Source: CAVQCJ01 sp963849365 (GTDB taxonomy: Bacteria; Actinomycetota; Actinomycetes; Prado026). From it: 64,000 nucleotides of DNA. The translations under genes and the position numbers were made by a program. The stretch is from NCBI GenBank assembly GCA_963849365.1, contig CAWKHA010000002.1, positions 19,170 through 83,169 of the forward strand. The letters are read 5' to 3'. Below are positions 1-7,448 of this stretch, piece by piece (position 1 is the first letter of the stretch; every line of letters starts with the position of its first letter). The notes beneath the pieces were generated by a model that saw nothing but the letters and a program-made list of their open reading frames with translations, was not told where the DNA came from and did no database searches.

Positions 1-1078
1 TGCCGGGGACGTGGGACCCGTCCCGCTCGTCCAGCGTCACCAGGAAGGGCATGTCCGTGTACAGCCCGAGGTAGTCGGTGAAGAACGGCGTGCGCCGGTC
101 GACCAGGTACTCCTTCAGGACGACGTGCCCCATGGCCATGGCCAGGGCGCCGTCGGTGCCGGGCTGGGCCGGCATCCACTCGTCGGCGAACTTGGTGTTG
201 TCCGCGTAGTCCGGCGAGATCGTCACGACCTTCTGGCCTTTGTAGCGCGCCTCCGCCATCCAGTGCGCGTCCGGCGTGCGCGTGACCGGGACGTTCGACC
301 CCCACATCAGCAGGTACGTCGCGTTCCACCAGTCGCCGGACTCGGGCACGTCGGTCTGGTCGCCGAACACCTGCGGCGAGGCGACCGGAAGGTCGGCGTA
401 CCAGTCGTAGAACGAGGTCATCACGCCGCCGAGCAGCTCGATGAACCGGGCCCCGACCGCGTGCGACACCATCGACATCGCCGGGATCGGCGAGAACCCG
501 ACGACCCGGTCCGGCCCGTACGTGCGGATCGTGTGCACGTGGGCGGCCGCGATGATCTCGACGGCCTCCTCCCACTGCACCCGCACGTGGCCGCCCTTGC
601 CGCGAGCCCGCTGGTAGCGGCGGCGGCGCTCCGGGTCCCCCACGACGTCGGCCCACGCCAGCACCGGGTCGCCGAGACGGGCCTTGGCCTCGCGGTACAT
701 CTCGACGAGCACGCCGCGCACGTACGGGAAGCGGACCCGGGTCGGCGAGTACGTGTACCAGGAGAACGCGGCGCCGCGCGGGCAGCCGCGCGGCTCGTAC
801 TCCGGGGAGTCCGGCCCGACGCTGGGGTAGTCGGTCTGCTGGCTCTCCCAGGTGATGATGCCGTCCTTGACGTAGACCTTCCACGAGCAGGAGCCGGTGC
901 AGTTCACGCCGTGCGTCGAGCGGACCACCTTGTCGTGGCTCCACCGGTCCCGGTAGAACACGTCACCGTCACGGCCGCCGGTGTGCTCCACCGAACGCAG
1001 GTCCGGCGATGTCTGCGCGCTGCGGTCGAAGAAGCGACCGAGCCGGAGCAGAGCGTCGGCACCGGTCCCGGTGCTCAC
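1..1078 (-). CDS. narG: Respiratory nitrate reductase alpha subunit, N-terminal part (runs off the left edge)
   Basis: This is the molybdenum catalytic subunit of membrane-bound nitrate reductase, which reduces nitrate to nitrite with quinol electrons. About 359 of the roughly 1,200 residues usual for the family are present. The N-terminal FS0 iron-sulfur signature is intact: His56, Cys60, Cys64 and Cys99, with the same spacing as E. coli His49/Cys53/Cys57/Cys92. Further on, YDWYADLP carries the Asp that ligates molybdenum in the family, followed by QTDVPES, WGSNVPVTRTPDAH and QPGTDGALAMAMGHV. The GTG start at 1078 overlaps the narK stop as GTGA, so the two are translationally coupled. narH, narJ and narI would lie beyond the window. 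Identity is very secure from motif order. Confidence 0.95.
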   Translation of the reverse strand, partial: MSTGTGADALLRLGRFFDRSAQTSPDLRSVEHTGGRDGDVFYRDRWSHDKVVRSTHGVNCTGSCSWKVYVKDGIITWESQQTDYPSVGPDSPEYEPRGCPRGAAFSWYTYSPTRVRFPYVRGVLVEMYREAKARLGDPVLAWADVVGDPERRRRYQRARGKGGHVRVQWEEAVEIIAAAHVHTIRTYGPDRVVGFSPIPAMSMVSHAVGARFIELLGGVMTSFYDWYADLPVASPQVFGDQTDVPESGDWWNATYLLMWGSNVPVTRTPDAHWMAEARYKGQKVVTISPDYADNTKFADEWMPAQPGTDGALAMAMGHVVLKEYLVDRRTPFFTDYLGLYTDMPFLVTLDERDGSHVPG

Positions 1079-2295
1079 GCGTGCACCGCGGCCGGACGGC
1101 GCACCACGGTGGCCGTGAAGACGAGGGTGCCCAGGGCGACCAGCGCCAGCAGGGCGAGCCCGAGCCCGTACGAGCCGGAACGGCCGTAGACCGCCCCCAT
1201 CAGCAGTGGCGGGACGAAGCCACCGAGCCCACCCGCCGCCCCGACCACACCGGTGACCGCGCCCACGGTCCCGGCCGGACTGCGCTGGGCGACGAGCGCG
1301 AACGTCGCGCCCGCACCCGCGCCGAGCGCGCCCGCCATGGTCAGGAAGGCCGTGGTCCCGACCGGGATGAGTGAGGGGGTCGCGGCCTGCACGGTCGCCC
1401 CGGCCGCGACGACGGCGAAGACGCCGACGAGGACCGGGACCGGGCCGAAGCGGTCGGACAGCCAGCCGCCCACCGGCCGCATCACGACCGCGACCAGGAC
1501 GAAGCCGGCCATGCGGTTGGCCGCGTCGGCCTGGGCGAGGCCGTAGCCGGTCTTGAGATAGGTGGGCAGGTACACCGAGAACGCGACGTAGCCGCCGAAG
1601 GCGAGCGCGTACAGGGCCGACGCCTGCCACGTGATCGGCATGCGCAGCGCCGCCGCCAGACGCGTCGTCACCCGCTCGGTCGGGAGCACGCGTCCGGGCG
1701 CGTCACGCAGCACCAGCATGGCGACGAGCCCGTACCCGGCCAGGACGACCGCAGTCAGCACGAACGGGCTGGCGAAGCCGTGGCCCGCGGCGAGCTTCAC
1801 CGTGGTCAGCGCACTGATCGCCGTGCCGCCCATGCCGGCGCCGAAGACACCGATCGCGGTGCCGCGCCGCTGCGGGGTGTACCACGCGTTGACGAACGGC
1901 ACGCCGACCGCGAACGCGGTCCCGGCGATGCCGAGGAAGAAGCCGCCGACCAGCAGCCCGGCGAGCGAGTTGTGTCCCCACAGGCCCAGGTAGAGCACCG
2001 GCACGATCGCCGCGAACGAGACGGCCGGGAACATCACCCGGCCGCCCAGGCGGTCGGTCAGCGCGCCGACCGGGATCCGCCCCAGCGCACCCACGATGAC
2101 CGGGACCGCGACGATCAGGGCCTGCTGGAACGAGGTCAGGTGCAGGTTGTCCTTGAGCTTCGGCCCGAGCGGGCTGAGCAGGGCCCAGGCCCAGAAGTTG
2201 AGCGCGAAACCGAGGGTCGCCAGGCCGAGCATCAGGCCGGGCGAGGCGAGCGCGGTGCCGGACGGCGCCGCCCGGCCCTTCTGTTCAGTGCTCAC
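1075..2295 (-). CDS. narK: NarK-type nitrate/nitrite MFS transporter
   Basis: A 406-residue major facilitator with about 12 hydrophobic segments. The loop 2-3 signature appears as LGRIPVGALTDRLGGR and its C-half counterpart as RPVGGWLSDRFG. Glycine-rich stretches typical of the nitrate/nitrite porter family are present. It probably imports nitrate or exchanges it for nitrite for the NarG enzyme encoded directly downstream. The GTG start at 2295 was chosen over an upstream in-frame start near 2511 because it overlaps the stop of the preceding regulator as GTGA and begins a normal MFS N-terminus. In M. tuberculosis narK2 is a DosR regulon member; the same placement here beside a nitrate reductase is consistent. 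Nitrate uptake versus nitrite export cannot be decided from sequence. Confidence 0.93.
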   Translation of the reverse strand: MSTEQKGRAAPSGTALASPGLMLGLATLGFALNFWAWALLSPLGPKLKDNLHLTSFQQALIVAVPVIVGALGRIPVGALTDRLGGRVMFPAVSFAAIVPVLYLGLWGHNSLAGLLVGGFFLGIAGTAFAVGVPFVNAWYTPQRRGTAIGVFGAGMGGTAISALTTVKLAAGHGFASPFVLTAVVLAGYGLVAMLVLRDAPGRVLPTERVTTRLAAALRMPITWQASALYALAFGGYVAFSVYLPTYLKTGYGLAQADAANRMAGFVLVAVVMRPVGGWLSDRFGPVPVLVGVFAVVAAGATVQAATPSLIPVGTTAFLTMAGALGAGAGATFALVAQRSPAGTVGAVTGVVGAAGGLGGFVPPLLMGAVYGRSGSYGLGLALLALVALGTLVFTATVVRRPAAVHA

Positions 2296-3011
2296 GGGAC
2301 TCGCTCCTCGGTGAGTGTGTTCGGGACGAGGCCCAGGTCGGGGCCGGGAACCGGTTCCAGGTACAACAGGCAGGGGCCGGAGCCGGTGAGCACGGGCCGG
2401 AGGTCGGCCGTCAGGCGGGCCCCGACCGCCTCGAGGATCCCGGTGACCAGGCCCTGGTGGACGCCGCAGACCACCTCCGGATGCTCGACCGCGAGCTCGC
2501 GGAACGGGCACCGGTGCAGCTCGATCGTCCGACCACCCGCGGCGAGGGTGGGCCGGAACCCGGTGTCCTCGAAGAGCGTCATCAGGGCTCCGACCGCGTC
2601 GGTGGAGCCGACCTGTTCGGTCGCGCTCAGCGCCTGCCGGGCCCAGGTCCGGCCCGCGTCGGCGGGGAGCTGCGGGCGACCGGACTGCGCCAGCTCCCGC
2701 GCGAGCAGCCCGGCAAGGACCCGGTAGGCGGAGGCGGGGTCGACGCCCTCAGCGGGCGCAGCGGTGTAGAGGATGGCCGGCCGTCCGGGGCCGTCGTGGC
2801 CGGGGTCCTTGGCCGAGCGGGCCGCGCGGAGCACGATCAGCTGCTTGAGGTGGAACCGGACGGCGTTCGCGGACAGTCCGGTCGCGTCCTGCAGAGCGCC
2901 CACGCCCAGCGGAGCGGGCGCCCCGCGCAGGACGGCTAGCACCCGGTCACGGCTGCCCTCGGGTACCGGGTCGGGTGCTGGGGCCACCTCCGCAGTTTTT
3001 TGCCTATCCAC
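2292..3011 (-). CDS. HTH transcriptional regulator with three conserved-type cysteines (SufR-like, ArsR fold)
   Basis: A winged-helix protein of about 239 residues. Residues 20-85 form the HTH (GALQDATGLSANAVRFHLKQ). A C-terminal sensory part carries Cys168 (RCPFRELA), Cys182 (VVCGVHQG) and Cys214 (GPCLLYL). This layout resembles iron-sulfur regulators of the SufR type; cluster binding is inferred. The stop overlaps the narK start, so it heads a regulator-narK-narG operon and probably senses oxygen, NO or redox state for nitrate respiration. The start is uncertain. GTG at 3011 lacks a clear Shine-Dalgarno sequence, GTG at 2987 is an alternative, and an upstream ATG at 3149 would run through a DosR-like box and into the divergent gene. 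Confidence 0.75.
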   Translation of the reverse strand: MDRQKTAEVAPAPDPVPEGSRDRVLAVLRGAPAPLGVGALQDATGLSANAVRFHLKQLIVLRAARSAKDPGHDGPGRPAILYTAAPAEGVDPASAYRVLAGLLARELAQSGRPQLPADAGRTWARQALSATEQVGSTDAVGALMTLFEDTGFRPTLAAGGRTIELHRCPFRELAVEHPEVVCGVHQGLVTGILEAVGARLTADLRPVLTGSGPCLLYLEPVPGPDLGLVPNTLTEERVP

Positions 3012-3023
3012 TGGTGACAACCA

Positions 3024-3037
3024 GGGACTTAGGTCCC
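3024..3037. promoter_or_regulatory. DosR-like operator between narK operon and PAS gene
   Basis: GGGACTTAGGTCCC is a near-perfect palindrome matching the core of the mycobacterial DosR box. It lies about 80 bp upstream of the PAS protein start at 3118 and just upstream of the regulator start at 3011, so it could serve either divergent unit. A TAGACT sequence at 3088-3093 could be the -10 element of the rightward promoter. Confidence 0.7.
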
Positions 3038-3117
3038 GGTACCGACCCGGCAGATCCCCTGCTCGTCCTCGAGCGGCCGCCCCGGAGCTAGACTCGACAG
3101 TCTCCGGACGGAGAGCG

Positions 3118-3768
3118 ATGAGCATCGAAGCCGCTGGCCGCACGACCATGACACACGCCGATCAGCTGGAGCTGCTCGTCGACGCGGTCGAGGAGTACGC
3201 GATCTTCATGCTCGCCCCCGACGGCCGGGTCGTCACGTGGAACGCGGGGGCTCGCCGGATCAAGGGCTACACCGCCCACGAGATCGTGGGGAAGCACTTC
3301 CGGGTCTTCTACCCGCCGGAGGACATCGCCGCCGGCAAGCCCGAGAGCGAACTCGCCCAGGCGCTCAAGTCCGGTCAGTGCCAGGACGAGGGCTGGCGAC
3401 TGCGCAAGGACGGCAGCCGGTTCTGGGCCAACGTCGTGATCACCGCCGTCGTCGACCAGGACGGCCGCCCCGAAGGCTTCGCCAAGATCACCCGGGACGA
3501 CACCGACCGCAGGCGGGCCGAGGAGCAGGTGCGCCGGCTCGAGCTGCTCACCGAGCGGGAGCGCATCGCCGGCCAGCTGCACGAGCAGATCGTGCACCGG
3601 ATCTTCGGTGCGGGCCTGGCCCTGGAGAGCTCGCTCCAGTTCATCCACGACGCCAGCGCCGAGCGCCGGATCCAGGACGCGGTCGAGATGCTCGACGAAG
3701 CCGTCAAGGAGATCCGTGCGGTGGCGCTGGGACTTCGCGAGACCGGCACCATCGGCCCGGCGACCTAG
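3118..3768 (+). CDS. PAS-domain sensor with DosS-like dimerisation helix but no ATPase domain
   Basis: A soluble protein of 216 residues. Residues 17-130 are a PAS domain (EEYAIFMLAPDGRVVTWNAG, then the C-terminal KITRDDTDRRRAEEQ linker). Residues 140-205 resemble the HisKA_3 dimerisation/phosphoacceptor helices of DevS/DosS kinases: ERERIAGQLHEQIVHRIFGAGLALES, with His155 at the phosphoacceptor position. The protein then stops, so the HATPase domain is absent and it cannot autophosphorylate alone. ATG at 3118 follows GGACGGAGAG. An operator copy lies upstream. It may heterodimerise with, or be phosphorylated by, the complete kinase at 48367-50064, or act as a redox-sensing decoy; both roles are inference. 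Convergent with the next gene. Confidence 0.8.
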   Translation: MSIEAAGRTTMTHADQLELLVDAVEEYAIFMLAPDGRVVTWNAGARRIKGYTAHEIVGKHFRVFYPPEDIAAGKPESELAQALKSGQCQDEGWRLRKDGSRFWANVVITAVVDQDGRPEGFAKITRDDTDRRRAEEQVRRLELLTERERIAGQLHEQIVHRIFGAGLALESSLQFIHDASAERRIQDAVEMLDEAVKEIRAVALGLRETGTIGPAT

Positions 3769-3791
3769 CAGGCCGGTCCCGACGCGCCCGG

Positions 3792-4640
3792 TCAGGCCAC
3801 GCGCAGACCGGTGATAGCGAAGCGCTCGACCGCCCGGACATGGCCGCCGGTCGACACCGCGACCGTCAGCACGCTGCCCGACGGCGCGGCGAAGGGCACC
3901 TCGACCGACCACGGGGACCGCATGCCGCCGGCCGGCACGCCCCCGACCAGGCCGACCTGCCCGGACAACGTGCGAACCTGCACCCGCAGGCTCTCGTCGA
4001 CACCGGTGATCCGGCCGCCGACGGTGACCGGCGAGGTCACCCGGGCGCCGTACGCGGGCGTGGTCAGGGTCAGCGTCGTGTCCCGGCTGCCGACGACCTC
4101 CCAGGGCGCGTCGGCCCCGGCGCCGATCCGGGCCAGGTGCAGCACCGCCGCGACCGACGGCCGGCCGTCCGGTGCCGCGGCGCCGACCGGCACCCAGGCC
4201 GCGCGAGCGGTCACCGTGGGCGTGCCGACCACCCGGTCGATCTCCCGGTAGCCGAGGAAGTCGCGCGTGAAGCGGAGTGCGGTCTGGGCGGCGTCCAGGT
4301 GCCATGCCTGCGCGCCCGTGCTGCGGTACTGCTCCTGCCAGGCGCCGGCCTCCGCGACGGTACCGAACGGCCACAGCGGCACGGCCCCGAAGGCGGGCAC
4401 CACGGCCGACCGGCTGGCGCTGGGGGTCGGGCCGGTGACGCTGGTCGTGGCGCTCGGGGTCGGCGTCGCCGAGGCTCCCGGCGTCGCCGGCTCGGGCTCG
4501 CGCAACAGGCTGACGCCGAGGGCGACCAGCAGGAGCAGGACCAGGACAGCGATCCCGACCGCGACCAGGAGACCGCGCCGGACCGGGTGGTCGGGACGGC
4601 CGGGCAGCTCGGACCCGGGCTTCAGCAGTGGCGTGGTCAT
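3792..4640 (-). CDS. Membrane-anchored Gmad2-domain protein
   Basis: A 282-residue protein with a short cytosolic N-terminus, one transmembrane helix at about residues 22-44 (LLVAVGIAVLVLLLLVALGV), a Ser/Thr/Pro/Ala-rich linker and an extracytoplasmic region. The C-terminal 90 or so residues look like a Gmad2 immunoglobulin-like domain (SPVTVGGRITGVDESLRVQV, then WSVEVPFA). Gmad2 domains occur in GerM-type and actinobacterial surface proteins; the molecular role is unknown. ATG at 4640 has a good ribosome site (GAGGTGGAAACC), so longer starts were rejected. It is transcribed away from the kinase gene at 4820. No operator-like palindrome is evident upstream, so membership of the dormancy regulon is uncertain. 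Confidence 0.7.
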   Translation of the reverse strand: MTTPLLKPGSELPGRPDHPVRRGLLVAVGIAVLVLLLLVALGVSLLREPEPATPGASATPTPSATTSVTGPTPSASRSAVVPAFGAVPLWPFGTVAEAGAWQEQYRSTGAQAWHLDAAQTALRFTRDFLGYREIDRVVGTPTVTARAAWVPVGAAAPDGRPSVAAVLHLARIGAGADAPWEVVGSRDTTLTLTTPAYGARVTSPVTVGGRITGVDESLRVQVRTLSGQVGLVGGVPAGGMRSPWSVEVPFAAPSGSVLTVAVSTGGHVRAVERFAITGLRVA

Positions 4641-4819
4641 GGTTTCCACCTCGACCCGTTCAGGCGACGCCGCCGGTGCGCGCCGATGCGTTCCGCCTCC
4701 TCCCAGCGTCATCGGCCCCAGCGCGCGCCGGTAGGGCAGAACGTCACTTCCGCGCACGGCCCCGGACCGTCGAGCATGGTCTCGGGACAGGTTCGGGACC
4801 CAGGACGGGAGCGCGTGTC

Positions 4820-6292
4820 GTGACCACTCCTCCGGCGCCGTTCGCAGCCGACCTCCTCGCGGACCAGGCGGCCGCCGTCCGCGAGACCCACAGCGCCGTG
4901 GTGATCCTGGTCGGGGACCGTGCGTACAAGGTCAAGAAGCCGGTGGACCTGGGGTTCCTCGACTTCCGCAGCCTGGAAGCCCGTCGCGGGGTGACCGGCC
5001 GCGAGCTCGAGCTCAACCGCCGGCTGGCGCCCGACGTCTACCTCGACGTCGCCACGGTGTCGGGCAGCGACGGCCACCCGAGCGAGTACGTGCTGGTGAT
5101 GCGCCGCATGCCGGAGGCGGCCCGGCTGTCCACGATGATCCGCGAAGGCACCCCTGTGGACGAGCACCTGAGCCGGCTCGCCCGGCTGGTCGCACGGTTC
5201 CACGCGGGAGCTCTGCGCGGCCCGGCGATCGCCGCCGAGGGCGGTGCCGACGCGCTGCGGCGCCGGTGGACCGCCAACCTGCTCGAGACCGAGCGCTTCC
5301 GGGGCAGCCTGCTCTCCGCCGACGACCACGCGGAGCTCACCGAGCTGGTCCAGCAGTACATCGCGGGCAGGCAGCCGCTGTTCGCGGAGCGGGCGGCGGC
5401 CGGATGCGTCGTCGACGGCCACGGGGACCTGATCGCCGACGACGTGTTCTGCCTGGCCGACGGGCCGCGCGTCCTGGACTGCCTGGAGTTCGACGACCGG
5501 CTGCGCTGGGTCGACGTCCTCGACGACGTGGGGTTCATGGCCATGGACCTGGAGCGGCTGGGCCGGCCGGACCTCGCGGAGCGGTTCCTCGACCGGTACG
5601 CCGAGTTCAGCGGCGCGGTCCCGGTGCGCTCGCTGCAGCACCACTACGTGTCCTACCGCGCCTTCGTACGGGCCAAGGTCTCGTGCATCCGGGCCGCGCA
5701 GGGCGACCGGTCGTCGGTGTCGGAGATCGAGACCTACGTGGACCTCGCGCTCACCCACGCCCGGGCCGCGCAGGTGTCCCTCGTCCTCGTCGGCGGCGCG
5801 CCGGGGACCGGCAAGACGACGCTGGCCGCCGGGCTGGCCGACCGGATGGGCGGCGTGCTGCTCAGCTCGGACCGGGTGCGCACCGAGGTGGCCGGTGTTC
5901 CACCGGACCGCAGGTACGCCCCGGAAGGGAAGGCCGCCACGTACGCAGAGCTCCTGCACCGCGCCGAGCAGGCGCTGCGGCACGGAGAGGACGTGGTGCT
6001 GGACGCGACGTGGGGGGCCGGCGAGCCGCGCCGGTCTGCGGAAGAGCTCGCGGCGCGCACGTGCTCGCGGCTGTTCGCGCTCGAGTGCCGGGTCGATCCG
6101 GCCGTCGCCGCGGCCCGGGCCGAGCGGCGCCTGCTCGCCGGCACGGACTCCTCCGAGGCCGGCGCCCAGGTGTCGCGCGCGCTGGCCGCCGCCCGCGAAG
6201 CCTGGCCCCAGGCCCGTGCGATCGACACGTCCGGCACGGCGAAGCAGTCGCTGGCGGCAGCCTGCGCGTTCCTGCCGCACGCACGGCGCTGA
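4820..6292 (+). CDS. APH-fold kinase fused to P-loop ATPase (Rv2004c-like)
   Basis: A 490-residue two-domain protein. The N-terminal part (about 1-310) has an aminoglycoside-phosphotransferase fold: VYKVKKPVDLGFLDF region, then DGHGDLIADDVF as the catalytic loop and LDCLEFDDRLRWVDV as the metal-binding segment. The C-terminal part (about 320-490) is a small-molecule kinase-like P-loop domain with GGAPGTGKTT (Lys332) and a VVLDATWG Walker-B-like strand. The same domain order is found in Rv2004c, a DosR regulon protein of M. tuberculosis. The natural substrate is not known. GTG at 4820 was chosen because the upstream extension is low-complexity and lacks a ribosome site. Its stop abuts the aldolase stop on the other strand with no gap. 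Confidence 0.85.
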   Translation: MTTPPAPFAADLLADQAAAVRETHSAVVILVGDRAYKVKKPVDLGFLDFRSLEARRGVTGRELELNRRLAPDVYLDVATVSGSDGHPSEYVLVMRRMPEAARLSTMIREGTPVDEHLSRLARLVARFHAGALRGPAIAAEGGADALRRRWTANLLETERFRGSLLSADDHAELTELVQQYIAGRQPLFAERAAAGCVVDGHGDLIADDVFCLADGPRVLDCLEFDDRLRWVDVLDDVGFMAMDLERLGRPDLAERFLDRYAEFSGAVPVRSLQHHYVSYRAFVRAKVSCIRAAQGDRSSVSEIETYVDLALTHARAAQVSLVLVGGAPGTGKTTLAAGLADRMGGVLLSSDRVRTEVAGVPPDRRYAPEGKAATYAELLHRAEQALRHGEDVVLDATWGAGEPRRSAEELAARTCSRLFALECRVDPAVAAARAERRLLAGTDSSEAGAQVSRALAAAREAWPQARAIDTSGTAKQSLAAACAFLPHARR

Positions 6293-7219
6293 CTACGGCA
6301 CCGGCTCGCTCGTGGGCAGGGCCCGGGCCGGCGATGGGTGCGCGGCGAGGATCTCGCGCAGTCCGGCCACGAACCGCAGCGACTCGGTGTGGCCGCGCTG
6401 CCAGGTGTTGCGCCCGAAGATCAGCCCGAGCGCCCCGGCGTCCATCGACTCGCGGGCCTTCTCCAGCATCGCGTCGTCGCCCGCGCGCTCCCCGCCGGAG
6501 ACCAGCACCAGCGTGCGGTTGGCCGACCTCACCACGGCGCCGATCGCCTCTCGGCTGGAGAACTCGCGGTCGTACTCCGGCTTCACCGCCGTACGCAGCT
6601 CGGGCTGCGGGAAGTTCACCTTGACCACATCGGCTCCGAGCTCGCTGGCCACCCGCGCGGCGTAGTCGACCGCGTAGAACGACGTCTTGCCGCCCTTGGC
6701 CTCGATGGCCGACCCGCGTGGGTAGGCCCACACGACCAGCGGCATCCCCAGCCGCTGGGCGTCCGCGCGGACCGTGCGCAGGACCTCGAAGTCCGCCTCC
6801 TGCGCGGGGCTGCCCACGTACAGCGTGTAGCCCACGGCGTCGGCACCCAGCCGGACCGCCTCCGCGACCGTCGCGTTCACCGGCGAGCGCGGCGCCGCGT
6901 CCGACGGCACGTCCGTCCTGCCGTTCAGCTTGAGGACCAGCGGGATCTCGCCCGCGTACGTCCAGTAGAACTTCTCGGCCAGGCCGATCTGCAGCACGAT
7001 GCCGTTGAAGCCGCCCTCGATCGCCAGCCGCAGGACGTACCCGGGATCGCTCGCCGGCGGGTTCGCGAAGAAGTCCCGTGGCCCGTGCTCGAGCCCCTGG
7101 TCGTAGGGAAGGAACAGGGCGGTGCCGTTGCCGAGACCGTTCAGGTAGAGCAGCCGGTGCAGCCGCGCCTTCTTCCCGGTGCTCAGTCCGAGCTCGTCCA
7201 GTCCCGCCCTGCTCGTCAT
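6293..7219 (-). CDS. Class I fructose-bisphosphate aldolase (DhnA/FbaB type)
   Basis: A 308-residue TIM-barrel aldolase of the archaeal/bacterial DhnA-FbaB family, which cleaves fructose-1,6-bisphosphate to dihydroxyacetone phosphate and glyceraldehyde-3-phosphate, or runs in reverse in gluconeogenesis. Recognisable elements are FLPYDQGLEHGP near the N-terminus, the GADVVKVNFP strand whose Lys should form the Schiff base, LVLVSGGE at the phosphate site and GALGLIFGRNTWQR near the end. The ATG at 7219 follows GGGAGGTCGCG. A DosR-like box lies about 70 bp upstream. In context, with PEP synthase and glucan enzymes in the island, a gluconeogenic or storage-linked role is plausible. Related aldolases acting on other sugar phosphates (LsrF type) cannot be excluded. 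Confidence 0.85.
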   Translation of the reverse strand: MTSRAGLDELGLSTGKKARLHRLLYLNGLGNGTALFLPYDQGLEHGPRDFFANPPASDPGYVLRLAIEGGFNGIVLQIGLAEKFYWTYAGEIPLVLKLNGRTDVPSDAAPRSPVNATVAEAVRLGADAVGYTLYVGSPAQEADFEVLRTVRADAQRLGMPLVVWAYPRGSAIEAKGGKTSFYAVDYAARVASELGADVVKVNFPQPELRTAVKPEYDREFSSREAIGAVVRSANRTLVLVSGGERAGDDAMLEKARESMDAGALGLIFGRNTWQRGHTESLRFVAGLREILAAHPSPARALPTSEPVP

Positions 7220-7282
7220 CGCGACCTCCCGCTGCTCGCGGCCACCCGGAAGGACCGACGCTGGCAGCGCCGCCGCCGCAGG

Positions 7283-7299
7283 GTCAGAGGCCAAAGTCC
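7283..7299 (-). promoter_or_regulatory. DosR-like operator upstream of aldolase
   Basis: Read on the minus strand the site is GGGACTTTGGCCTCTGA, a good left half (GGGACTTTGG) with a weaker right half. It is centred about 72 bp upstream of the aldolase ATG at 7219, the usual spacing in this window. Confidence 0.55.
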
Positions 7300-7352
7300 C
7301 GGACCGGGCAGCCGACCGGCCACGGCGCGGGACCGCTGCCGGCCGCGACGCA

Positions 7353-7367
7353 AGGGTCTTAGGACTG
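7353..7367 (+). promoter_or_regulatory. DosR-like operator upstream of hibernation-factor gene
   Basis: AGGGTCTTAGGACTG is a degenerate copy of the box, with GGGTCT in place of GGGACT. It is centred about 90 bp upstream of the ATG at 7449. It is one of two boxes in this divergent region. Confidence 0.45.
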
Positions 7368-7448
7368 CGAGTTCGGTGTCGAAGGCCTCTCCGCAAGGGC
7401 CGCCGCGGGTTGCAGCGTGGGTGCTGCGGATGTCCCGAGGAGGCTTCC

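Noticed and set aside
11..1189. Long open frame on the plus strand opposite narG
   Set aside because: The translation is Arg/Val/His-rich low-complexity sequence with no motif, while the minus strand reads clear NarG. It is a high-GC antisense frame.
4786..4805. TTCGGGACC half-site upstream of the Rv2004c-like gene
   Set aside because: The left half fits a DosR box but the right half does not, and it lies only about 20 bp from the start codon, too close for an activator site.
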